DNA of 64,000 nt from Longimicrobiales bacterium (lineage in GTDB: Bacteria > Gemmatimonadota > Gemmatimonadetes > Longimicrobiales > Gaopeijiaceae), in the NCBI GenBank assembly GCA_951828585.1, contig OX639991.1, positions 558,001 to 622,000 of the forward strand, read 5' to 3'. The notes below the pieces were generated by a model that saw only the letters and a list, made by a program, of their open reading frames with translations, ran no database searches and was not told where the DNA came from. This document shows, piece after piece, positions 46,018-54,146 of this stretch. Position numbers and translations under genes: made by a program. The first letter of the stretch is position 1. Each line of letters starts with the position of its first letter.

Positions 46018-47217
46018 ATGAGGAATCGACCACTCCTGGTTTTCGTATTGTTCGGCGCGGCGGCGTGCCAGCCGAATCAAGAGGACGGATCCGGCCTCGC
46101 CACCGCGACCCGCGACAGCGCAGGCATCCAGATCATCGAGAATGCGAAGCCGCATGAGGGATCGCGAGTGTGGCAGGTCGGACCCGAGCCGACCCTTTCG
46201 ATCGGGGACCGGGAAGGCGAAGACGCCTACATGCTCTACCAGGTCTCGGATGCCATGAGGCTCCCCGACGGACGGATTGTGGTTGCGAGCAGTGGAGACA
46301 ACGAAATGCGGGTCTTCGACGCGTTGGGGATACATGTGGCGACCTGGGGCGGTCCCGGTGAGGGGCCGGGAGAGTTCCAGTACCTGGAGGTTGTCGAACC
46401 CTGGCCCGGTGACTCGATCATCGCGTGGTACGGGCCCCGCAATGGTGTACTGGTCTTCGACTCCGAGGGGAATCTCGGCCGCGCCTTCACCCTGGAGCCA
46501 ACCGTCGAGCGTCCGTTTGCATCCGTGCGTGCGATGGCGGTGACCCCGGGCGGCACGATCCTGGCCGGACACCACCCGCATGTCCTCGACCCGGTAGTGG
46601 TCGAAATCCGGGACGCCGAGGGCAGGCTGCGCAGTTCACTCGGAGAGCATCCCGGTGACGAGCGCCACATCACCCCGGATGGACGTCGATCCGATCCGAT
46701 CTACAGCGCGACAGCAGTTCAGGTGCCGTGGGGTGACCTGATCGTTCACAACATGAACAATCGCTACGAGATCAGAGCGTTCGCCGAGGATGGGTCGCTG
46801 GCCCGGATCGTGCGGCGCGATCATGTGGCGCGTCCACCAACCCAGGCAGAGGTCGACGCCTATATCGAGGAACGAGCCTCCTGGTTGCCCGTGGATCTGA
46901 CACCAACCCAGATCGAGGAGTACCAGGCGGAGGTGCGCCAGAGGCTCCAGTCCGTCCCGGTCGCGGAGCACATTACGGCCTTCTCGTCAGTCATCGTCGA
47001 CAGGCTGGACCACCTCTGGGTAGAGGAATTCGAGCCTCCGGGCCAGGCGCGGCCAGGGTCACTTTGGACGATTTTCGACCCCGAGGGGCGGGTGCTCGGG
47101 TTCGTGGAGACGCCGGACAGGCTGGAGATCTTCGAGATCGGCGAGGACTACATCCTCGGGCGTTCGTGGGACGAAATGTACGTGGAATACGTGCAGTTGT
47201 GGGCGTTGGAGCGCTGA
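46018..47217 (+). CDS. P15: six-bladed beta-propeller lipoprotein
   Basis: The start at ATG 46018 follows AAGGGAG and gives a compact signal (MRNRPLLVFVLFGAAAC, lipobox GAAAC). The 399-residue protein has TRDSAGIQIIENAKPHEGSR, MRLPDGRIVVASSGDNEMRV, GGPGEGPGEFQYLEVVEPWP, VEEFEPPG and FDPEGRVLGFVETPDRLEIF. It ends EYVQLWALER. It opens a run of closely related genes (P15 to P18) on one strand. Confidence 0.87.
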   Translation: MRNRPLLVFVLFGAAACQPNQEDGSGLATATRDSAGIQIIENAKPHEGSRVWQVGPEPTLSIGDREGEDAYMLYQVSDAMRLPDGRIVVASSGDNEMRVFDALGIHVATWGGPGEGPGEFQYLEVVEPWPGDSIIAWYGPRNGVLVFDSEGNLGRAFTLEPTVERPFASVRAMAVTPGGTILAGHHPHVLDPVVVEIRDAEGRLRSSLGEHPGDERHITPDGRRSDPIYSATAVQVPWGDLIVHNMNNRYEIRAFAEDGSLARIVRRDHVARPPTQAEVDAYIEERASWLPVDLTPTQIEEYQAEVRQRLQSVPVAEHITAFSSVIVDRLDHLWVEEFEPPGQARPGSLWTIFDPEGRVLGFVETPDRLEIFEIGEDYILGRSWDEMYVEYVQLWALER

Positions 47218-47269
47218 GAGAGCGAGACTGGCTACGGACGGGAGGAGGGAACGCACGATTTGGGCCAGA

Positions 47270-47308
47270 TGTCAATTGCACTTTACATAATGTCAATTAC
47301 GCATTACA
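47270..47308. promoter_or_regulatory. Tandem 18-bp dyads with 21-bp period, site 3
   Basis: TGTCAATTGCACTTTACA (47270-47287), spacer TAA, TGTCAATTACGCATTACA (47291-47308). A weaker third unit (TGTAATGTAGCATTGTGT, 47312-47329) follows after another 3-bp spacer. It lies between P15 and P16, right before the nominal P16 start. Confidence 0.6.
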
Positions 47309-47327
47309 TGTTGTAATGTAGCATTGT

Positions 47328-48602
47328 GTGTTTGGTTCCCTGACATGCGCTGACCAACAGGAGCTCCTCATAAACACCCGTCGGGTACGGCATCCCCTCC
47401 TGTTCCTCCTTGTCGGTCTGGCCACGCCCGGTTGTCAGCCGGACCTGGATGAGCAAGACCCGGACCCGACCGACCTGTCCGTTTCGGTAACCTCCGACAG
47501 TGCCGGGATCCGGATCGTCGAAAACGAACGGCCTCCAACGGGCTCCCGGCTATGGCAGGTGGGATCCCAGCCGTCAGTCTCGATCGGCGAAGTCGAGGGC
47601 GAGGAACCTTACATGCTCAGCGGCATCCGGGATGCCATGAGACTGGCAGACGGGCGCATCGTCATCCCCAACAGTGGTAGCAACGAGGTTAGAGTCTTCG
47701 ACGCTTCCGGAGTCCATCTGGCAAGCTGGGGCCGTTCGGGCGAGGGGCCCGGCGAATTTAACGCCCTGGTGGAAGTCGAGCCCTGGCCGGGGGACTCGAT
47801 CGCCGCCTGGTACGGACCCCGGCGCGGCGTCTCGGTGTTCGACCTCGATGGCAACTTCGCGCGCGAGATCACTCTGGAGAGAGACCCCGACGACCCGAGA
47901 TCACGCTATGTCCGCCCGGGGGCGGTGACGCGTGACGGCTTGATCCTGGCTGGCGTTGATCCGCACAGCGACGTTGAAGTGCCGGTCGAGATACGGGATG
48001 CGGACGGCCGGCTGGCGAGTTCACTGGGCACGCATCCGGGTCAGGTGGTGCTCATCGACGGAAGCGCAACTCCGAGGATTCTGGGTTGGAGAGTCGTCCA
48101 GGAGCCGTGGGGAGATCTGATTGTCCACAGTAGGACGGAGTGGTACGAGATCACCGCGTTCGAGAGGGACGGGACGATCGCGCGGATCGTCCGCCGGGAA
48201 CATGAATCCCGCGCTCCGACGAGGGCGGAAATCGAGGCCTATATCGAGGAACAGGTCTATTATCCGCCGGAGAGCTTGACGAGCGAAATCGAAGAGGAGC
48301 AGGAGCGGGAACGCCAACGATACCGGGACTATCCGGTCGGGGAGCGCATTCCAGCATACGCCTCGATCATCGTCGACAAGCTCGACCACCTCTGGGTCGA
48401 GGAATACGAAGTCCCCGGCTCGCGGCGGCCCGGCGTGCTCTGGACCGTGTTCGATCCCGAGGGACGGGTGCTGGGGTACGTGGAGACTCCAGAGGGGTTG
48501 GTGATCCACGAGATTGGCGAGGACTACATCCTGGGGCACATCTATGATGAACTCCATGTGGAGTATGTGCAGTTGTGGCCGCTGGAGCGTTCGGGAAGCT
48601 GA
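47328..48602 (+). CDS. P16: six-bladed beta-propeller lipoprotein
   Basis: GTG 47328 opens the frame, but no ATG precedes the signal peptide. An AGGAG motif at 47360 stands six bases before an in-frame ATA (47371), which may be a mutated or unusual start. The signal ends LLVGLATPGC. The mature part has TSDSAGIRIVENERPPTGSR, GRSGEGPGEFNALVEVEPWP and HLWVEEYEVPGSRRPGVLWT. The end is GEDYILGHIYDELHVEYVQL. Expression depends on which start works. Confidence 0.8.
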   Translation: MFGSLTCADQQELLINTRRVRHPLLFLLVGLATPGCQPDLDEQDPDPTDLSVSVTSDSAGIRIVENERPPTGSRLWQVGSQPSVSIGEVEGEEPYMLSGIRDAMRLADGRIVIPNSGSNEVRVFDASGVHLASWGRSGEGPGEFNALVEVEPWPGDSIAAWYGPRRGVSVFDLDGNFAREITLERDPDDPRSRYVRPGAVTRDGLILAGVDPHSDVEVPVEIRDADGRLASSLGTHPGQVVLIDGSATPRILGWRVVQEPWGDLIVHSRTEWYEITAFERDGTIARIVRREHESRAPTRAEIEAYIEEQVYYPPESLTSEIEEEQERERQRYRDYPVGERIPAYASIIVDKLDHLWVEEYEVPGSRRPGVLWTVFDPEGRVLGYVETPEGLVIHEIGEDYILGHIYDELHVEYVQLWPLERSGS

Positions 48603-48620
48603 CAACGGGAGGTTGGAGAC

Positions 48621-49883
48621 ATGAAGATTCGCATCCTCGCGGCGGTCGCGGCCATCGCCGCCCTGGGCACGTTCGCCTGCCAGCAGGATCTGGATCAACA
48701 GGAGCCGGCCCAGGGCGCCGACCAGCCGACCTCCGAAATCCGCGACAGCGCAGGCATCCTGATCACCGAAAACGCCCGCCCTGCCGACGGCTCGCGCCTC
48801 GGGTGGCGAATCGGGCCGGAACCGACTGTGGCGATCGGCGCGGTCGAGGGCGAGAAACCGTACCTGTTCGACATGGTCCGCAGCGCCTTCAGGTTGCCGC
48901 ACGGACGCATTGTGGTACCGGACCTTGGCACGGACGAGATGCGGGTCTTCACCGCGACCGGGAACCATCTGATGTCCTGGGGAGGGAAGGGACCGGGTCC
49001 CGGGGAGTTTTCCGGTCTGTTCGGTGCGGGACCGTGGCCGGGGGACTCTATTGTGGCCTGGTATTCGGGCAAGGAAGGGATTTCGTTCTTCGATGCCAAC
49101 GGTCGCCACGCGCGCTCCATTTTCCTGCGGGGTAACCACCCGGAACAGTCGTGGGCGAACCCGAGACCCGTGGCGGTACGCCAGGACGGAACGATCCTCT
49201 CCGTCATGGGGGAGGAGGTCCTCGGCTCGATCATCGTCGACGTTTGGGATGGGGACGGCGGACTTCATGCTTCGCTTGGTCACTATCGGAACAGCGAGAT
49301 GATCACAAGGAGAGATGTCGACGTCGACGGGGAGACCGAGACGGTGGAGCCCGCCTACAGCCGGAAACTGGTGACGACAACCTGGGGAGATCTCATTGTC
49401 GCCACCTGGAACAAGCCTTACGAGATCAGGGCCCTTCATGCCGATGGCACACTCGCACGCATTGTCAGACGTGACCACGTGCCGATGGTGCCGACCGAGG
49501 CTGATCGACACCTCTTTCTGGAAGAGCGCAAGGCCTCCTTTGGCACGTTCGTCAATTCGAGCGGACAGCTGATGTCGGAGGCCCAGGTGGAAGAATGGAT
49601 CATGCCATCGTTGGAATCCTTGCCCCTCGCCGAGCATTTCCCGGCGTTTTCGACGGTCCTGGCCGACGACACGGGCCACCTGTGGGTCCGCGAGTACGAC
49701 CTGCCACAGGAGCAGAACCCGGCGCCGCTATGGACCGTGTTCGATCCGGAGGGCCGCGTGCTGGGATTCGTCGAGACGCCGGCGGGCTTCGACATCCTGC
49801 AGATCGGCGAGGATTTCATCCTGGGGCGGGTCAAGGACGAGTTCGAAGTGGATTATGTGCAGTTGTTGCCGCTGGAGCGGTGA
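48621..49883 (+). CDS. P17: six-bladed beta-propeller lipoprotein
   Basis: The 420-residue protein starts at ATG 48621 behind GGGAGGTTGGAG (MKIRILAAVAAIAALGTFAC; lipobox GTFAC). It carries IRDSAGILITENARPADGSR, FRLPHGRIVVPDLGTDEMRV, GGKGPGPGEFSGLFGAGPWP and HLWVREYDLPQEQNPAPLWT. It begins 18 bases after P16, so it is probably on the same transcript. The blade turn GKGPGPGEF differs from the usual GEGPGEF. Confidence 0.87.
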   Translation: MKIRILAAVAAIAALGTFACQQDLDQQEPAQGADQPTSEIRDSAGILITENARPADGSRLGWRIGPEPTVAIGAVEGEKPYLFDMVRSAFRLPHGRIVVPDLGTDEMRVFTATGNHLMSWGGKGPGPGEFSGLFGAGPWPGDSIVAWYSGKEGISFFDANGRHARSIFLRGNHPEQSWANPRPVAVRQDGTILSVMGEEVLGSIIVDVWDGDGGLHASLGHYRNSEMITRRDVDVDGETETVEPAYSRKLVTTTWGDLIVATWNKPYEIRALHADGTLARIVRRDHVPMVPTEADRHLFLEERKASFGTFVNSSGQLMSEAQVEEWIMPSLESLPLAEHFPAFSTVLADDTGHLWVREYDLPQEQNPAPLWTVFDPEGRVLGFVETPAGFDILQIGEDFILGRVKDEFEVDYVQLLPLER

Positions 49884-49911
49884 CCAACCAGGCAGAGGAG
49901 CCCGACGAAAC

Positions 49912-51114
49912 ATGAAGATCCGCATTCTCACGATCCCGTTACTCTTCGCGCCGCTGGCGTGCGCACCCGATCGCGACGGTACACCCAGCCCCCCCACCGT
50001 CACCCGCGACAGCGCCGGCATCCAAATCGTCGAGAACGCCCGCCCCGCTGACGGATCCCGCCTCCCCTGGAGCATCGGACCCGAGCCCGCGGCCTCCATC
50101 GGAGTCCTCGAAGGCGAAGAACCCTACATGCTCCACCGCGTCATGGATGGCACGAAACTGCTCGACGGGCGGATCATCGTGGCGAACAACGGGACGCACG
50201 AGCTACGGGTGTTCGACGCTGCGGGAACCCACGTGGCTACCTGGGGGGGAAGGGGCGAGGGACCCGGCGAGTTTCTCGAACTGTGGCAGATCGAGCGTTG
50301 GCCGGGCGATTCGATCGCGGCCTGGTACGCGCCCCGCCTGGGAATGTCGGTCTTCGACTCGGACGGGAACTACGGGCGCACCTTCTGGCTGGAGGAGGTC
50401 GGCGAGCGGTTCACCTTCGGCGACCCCGCAGCGGACGGCTCGGTCCTCGCAATCCACAACCCCGAAGGTGGAGATACCCTCATCGTCCAGCTCAGGGATG
50501 CCGAGGGCCGGGTCAGGAGTTCCTTAGGCACGCACCCCGGCGGCGAGCCGTTCCGCAAGACTGTGGACGGGCGCAGGATGCTGTTCTGGACAATCCTGGG
50601 ACGGGATCCGGTTTGGGCGCCGTGGGGCGACCGTGTCGCGATCGGTCACACGGGACGGTACGAGATCAAGGCCTTCCGCGCGGACGGTTCGCTGGAGCGG
50701 ATCGTCAGGCGCGACCTTGTTCGACGGGTGCCGGCGCAGGCCGATATCGTGGCGGACATCGAGAAGGGGTTGCCGATCTACGGACTGTCCGAAGCCGAAG
50801 CCGACGCTGTGCGGGCAGAGGCGATGCCCCGGTACGAGGGGGTGCCGGTGGCCGATTACCTCCCCGCCTTCGCATCGATCATGGTCGATCGGGTGTCCCA
50901 CCTCTGGATCGAGGAATACGAGTCGGTGACGGACGACTTTCCCATGCGTCTCTGGACGGTCTTCGATCCGGAGGGGCGGGTCCTGGGCTTCTTCGAGACG
51001 CCGAAGGACTGGCGCATCTTCGAGGTTGGAGAGGACTACATTCTGGTTGGCGTCCGGGACGAACTGGGGGTGGAGGGGGTGGAGGTTTGGCCTTTGCAGC
51101 GGTCGGGGGAATAG
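49912..51114 (+). CDS. P18: six-bladed beta-propeller lipoprotein
   Basis: The start is ATG 49912 behind GAGGAGCCCG (MKIRILTIPLLFAPLAC). The N-terminal MKIRIL is shared with P17, which suggests a recent duplication. The 400-residue protein has TRDSAGIQIVENARPADGSR, GGRGEGPGEFLELWQIERWP, HLWIEEYESVTDDF and FDPEGRVLGFFETPKDWRIF. It starts 28 bases after P17. Confidence 0.87.
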   Translation: MKIRILTIPLLFAPLACAPDRDGTPSPPTVTRDSAGIQIVENARPADGSRLPWSIGPEPAASIGVLEGEEPYMLHRVMDGTKLLDGRIIVANNGTHELRVFDAAGTHVATWGGRGEGPGEFLELWQIERWPGDSIAAWYAPRLGMSVFDSDGNYGRTFWLEEVGERFTFGDPAADGSVLAIHNPEGGDTLIVQLRDAEGRVRSSLGTHPGGEPFRKTVDGRRMLFWTILGRDPVWAPWGDRVAIGHTGRYEIKAFRADGSLERIVRRDLVRRVPAQADIVADIEKGLPIYGLSEAEADAVRAEAMPRYEGVPVADYLPAFASIMVDRVSHLWIEEYESVTDDFPMRLWTVFDPEGRVLGFFETPKDWRIFEVGEDYILVGVRDELGVEGVEVWPLQRSGE

Positions 51115-51125
51115 ACGGTGGAACC

Positions 51126-51895
51126 ATGTTGACGAAATACCGCCGTGCCGTGGTCGTCTTCACGGGGCTGTCGTGCGCCGCCGTCCGCGCACTTGCTGTA
51201 CGCTGTGGGGCCCGCTTCCGGACGGCGCCTTCCTCGGCTCCTACTCCGACATGATTCCCCTTGCCGGAAGCGGGACGATCCGGGGCTCCGTGATGGCGGC
51301 CATCGTCCCCGATTCCGGCGGCGCACCCGAGTCCGTGGGCGTCTTCAAGGGAGGACAGTACGACCTTCTCGAAGGAAGTGTCGCGGAACCTCAGTTCCAG
51401 TTCCGGTTCAGCATGGCGGTGGGACCGGACGGCTACTTCGTCACGGAGGGCGACTCGTACTCAATCGATGCCTACGACGCCAGCGGGCGCCTGCGGCGAA
51501 TCTTCCGGCTCGCTCGTGGACCTCGCCCGGTCACGGATGAAATCAGGGCGGCGCACGAGGCCCGGCTTCGCGAGCAGACCTCGCCCGAAGACGAGGAGTG
51601 GCTTCAATGGCAGCTTTCCGTCCCCTACCCCTCCCATCTTCCCACCTTCGAGCGGCTACATGCGGACTCGGAGGGGAACGTTTGGGCGGGTCAGGAGAAG
51701 TATGGCGCCGACGCCGGCGTGGCCGACCCCGACATGTCCGAGTTCTTCATCTTCCGAGCCGACGGCCGGCACCTCGGCGTCGTCGAGTTGCCCGCGAATC
51801 TCGAGGTGCTGCAGATCGGGGCGGATTTCATCCTTGCGAAGGTGCGTGACGAACTCGATGTCGACTACGTGCACCTGTATCAAATCGAGAAGTGA
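51126..51895 (+). pseudogene. P19: beta-propeller gene with deletion after the signal peptide
   Basis: ATG 51126 gives a signal-like start (MLTKYRRAVVVFTGLSCAAV). The sequence then jumps, in another frame, into the middle of a propeller (LPDGAFLGSYSDMIPLAGSG, about 51200). The rest is well preserved: AVGPDGYFVTEGDSYSIDAY, FERLHADSEGNVWAGQEKYG, FRADGRHLGVVELPANLEVL and the end VDYVHLYQIEK. About the first 150 residues of the mature protein are gone. It runs convergently into the DUF4143 gene and overlaps it by 16 bases. Confidence 0.75.
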
Positions 51896-53088
51896 GCCAA
51901 TTCCTCCACCATCCCCCCCAGCCCCACAGCCTCCACGCCGCCCGGCAGCGGATAGCGCTCGTCACCACCGTACACCACAAACGCGCGGTCGGGACCGACA
52001 TCATCCAGCGCAACCCGCAGCGACCTGGCAGGCGCGGTGGCGATCCCCCGCTTGATCTCGATCGCCCACACCGCACCACCCGGCAATTCCAGCACGAGAT
52101 CGATCTCGACTCCCGTGGCCGTGCGGTAGAAGCTGGCCCGGGTGCGGTCCGGGGCCGCACGGATGAGCGTTTCGACGACGAAGCCCTCCCAGCTGCTTCC
52201 GGCGACCGGGTGCCCGAGCACATCGTCCCATGTGTCGAGGCCGAGGAGGGCGTGGACGATGCCGCTGTCGCGGATGTACACCTTGGGCGACTTCACCAGC
52301 CGCTTGCGCACGTTCATGTGAACCGGCGGCAAGCGGCGCACCAACAGCAGGTCGACCAGGAGGTCGAGGTAGCGCATGACGGTCTTGCCGTCCACGCCCA
52401 GGCTGCGGGCCAGGACCGACGCTTTCCAGAGTCCGCCTTGCGAGTGCGCCAGCATGGTCCAGAAGCGGCGCAGGGTCTCGGCGGGAATGCGGGGTCCCAG
52501 CATGGGAATGTCCCGCTCCAGATAGGTGCGGATGAAGTTTCGCCGCCAGAGAGCGCTCGCCGCGTCGCCCGGGGCGAGGAAGCTGCGGGGGAATCCGCCG
52601 CGGATCCACAGACGGGTCGGGTTGTCGGGTGCGGCCTCGCGAATGTCCAGGGGATCGAGGGCGAGGTAGCCGATTCGGCCCGCGAGGCTCTCTCCAGATT
52701 GCCGCATGAGGTCCATGGAGGCCGAACCGAGGATGAGGAAATGGCCGGCGGCTTCGCCATCGCGGATGCGGTCGTCGATGATGCCGCGAAGCACCTGGAA
52801 GAGCTCGGGGACACGGTGGATTTCGTCGAGGACGACCAGCCGGTCGCGCACCGAGCCGAGGTAGCCGCGCGCGTCCGAGAGCCGCTCGAGGTGGGCGGGG
52901 TTTTCCAGGTCGAGGTAGAGGCCGGGTGTGGGTGAGCAGGCGGCGGTTCCGGGGGGTGCGTCGGCGATTGCGCGAGCGAGCGTAGTCTTGCCGACCTGCC
53001 GGGGGCCGAGAAGGGCGACGGCCGGGAAGAGGGCGAGGTGGTCCTCCAGGGTGGACCGGAGGATGCGGGGAATGATGGGTGGGTTCAT
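51880..53088 (-). CDS. AAA-type ATPase with DUF4143 domain
   Basis: The start is ATG 53088 (MNPPIIPRILRSTLEDHLAL). The 402-residue protein has Walker A ALLGPRQVGKTTLARAIAD near residue 28, Walker B SVRDRLVVLDEIHRVPELF, and sensor HFLILGSASMDLMRQSGESL. The C-terminal DUF4143 part has WEGFVVETLIRAAP and GVEIDLVLELPGGAVWAIEI followed by K, a PD-(D/E)XK-like nuclease pattern. Such proteins are common, dispersed and of unknown role. A palindrome and a dyad pair lie directly upstream. Confidence 0.88.
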   Translation of the reverse strand: MNPPIIPRILRSTLEDHLALFPAVALLGPRQVGKTTLARAIADAPPGTAACSPTPGLYLDLENPAHLERLSDARGYLGSVRDRLVVLDEIHRVPELFQVLRGIIDDRIRDGEAAGHFLILGSASMDLMRQSGESLAGRIGYLALDPLDIREAAPDNPTRLWIRGGFPRSFLAPGDAASALWRRNFIRTYLERDIPMLGPRIPAETLRRFWTMLAHSQGGLWKASVLARSLGVDGKTVMRYLDLLVDLLLVRRLPPVHMNVRKRLVKSPKVYIRDSGIVHALLGLDTWDDVLGHPVAGSSWEGFVVETLIRAAPDRTRASFYRTATGVEIDLVLELPGGAVWAIEIKRGIATAPARSLRVALDDVGPDRAFVVYGGDERYPLPGGVEAVGLGGMVEELAHFSI

Positions 53089-53101
53089 GGTTTGGAATAT
53101 C

Positions 53102-53114
53102 GGTATACTATACC
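53102..53114. promoter_or_regulatory. Palindrome GGTATACTATACC upstream of the DUF4143 gene
   Basis: The perfect 6+1+6 palindrome lies 14-26 bases before the DUF4143 ATG and includes a TATAGT-like -10 box on the minus strand. It could be an operator for self-control of this gene. Confidence 0.45.
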
Positions 53115-53157
53115 TATTTTGCAAGAATAGTCCACAAACGACAGCACCAATAGTATA

Positions 53158-53196
53158 TTAGAATTAGACATGACATTATGTAAAGTGTGATTTACA
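53158..53196. promoter_or_regulatory. Tandem 18-bp dyads with 21-bp period, site 4
   Basis: TGTAAAGTGTGATTTACA (53179-53196) has perfect six-base arms. It is preceded, after the 3-bp spacer TTA, by the weaker TTAGAATTAGACATGACA (53158-53175), which matches 12 of 18 bases of a site 3 unit. It lies in the AT-rich region between the restriction gene end and the DUF4143 start. Confidence 0.55.
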
Positions 53197-53249
53197 GAAG
53201 GGCTGGGATGGAGGTCAGCGGGCCTCTCGCCCAGGTCGGCGGTCGTCGC

Positions 53250-54146
53250 TCACTCAACCCGGGCTTCCATCTCCGCAAACGCCTCATCCCGGAAAATCGT
53301 GTCGGACAAGAGCGGCGACTCCCGGTCCCAGGTCTCCCGCTCGGTTCGTGACCTCAGGGCCGGGGCGTCGTAGACGAAGCGGCGGTCGTAGATGGCGTAC
53401 AGCCTCTGGAACATCCGATTGTAGTCGAGAACCGATCCGGGGGAGGGATGGCCTGAGTACACGCCGCAGTTGTCCGGGCCACCTCTGGACTTCACCAGCG
53501 TCAGACCGCACGCCTCGTAGCGAGAGGGGTGATCTCGCAGGTCTTCCCGGTCGGACAGGCGCTCCAGGGCGCGCCGGTAGCGGCGAATGGGTTCCGCAAG
53601 CACCCCGGCGTGGAGCACGGCAACATCCTGCACATTGTAGCGACCGTCCTTGAGGCGAAAATGAGCGACCGGAGCAGGGTCATCGGCTTCATTGGCGCGC
53701 AGGACATGCCAGAAGGCGTAGACCAGTGCAGGATACGACATATGGAGATTGGTGCAGTCTCCGGCTGCTTCCTCCATACGGTTGGTCAGGTTGCGGAACG
53801 CGTTGTGGCTGCCCTTCAGGGACACTGCGAGGGCGGGTCCGATTGTCGGAATCGCCACTGTCACATCCAGCCGCTTGGTCTTCAGCCCGCCGAGTATCGT
53901 CCGCTCGCCCGGTTTCGCGGCGCCGGGATCATGGTGCAGGAAGGTTCCGTACCGCGTGCGCTCCACTGTGATCGGCGGCCGAGGCCGAATCCTGTCCGGA
54001 TCGATTCCGCCCTCGATGACCAGCCGGCAAGCCACATACCAATGAAGCGCAAGGATGTGCCGGCTTGTCTGAACACTGGAATCCGGAAAGGCGAACCGGA
54101 CCAGGGCATCACCGAGACTGGTGAGCGCCGGCGCCTCAGGCGGCAC
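53250..54146 (-). CDS. Putative type II restriction endonuclease
   Basis: This 298-residue protein starts 11 bases inside the end of the upstream methyltransferase gene, so the two are translated together. I recognise no named family. A possible PD-(D/E)XK variant core is RLDVTVAIPTIGPALAVSLK, with Asp94 and Lys111 as candidates. Other landmarks are HNAFRNLTNRMEEAAGDCTN and SYPALVYAFWHVLRAN. The restriction role is inferred from gene order and this pattern. The frame is intact. Confidence 0.6.
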   Translation of the reverse strand: MPPEAPALTSLGDALVRFAFPDSSVQTSRHILALHWYVACRLVIEGGIDPDRIRPRPPITVERTRYGTFLHHDPGAAKPGERTILGGLKTKRLDVTVAIPTIGPALAVSLKGSHNAFRNLTNRMEEAAGDCTNLHMSYPALVYAFWHVLRANEADDPAPVAHFRLKDGRYNVQDVAVLHAGVLAEPIRRYRRALERLSDREDLRDHPSRYEACGLTLVKSRGGPDNCGVYSGHPSPGSVLDYNRMFQRLYAIYDRRFVYDAPALRSRTERETWDRESPLLSDTIFRDEAFAEMEARVE

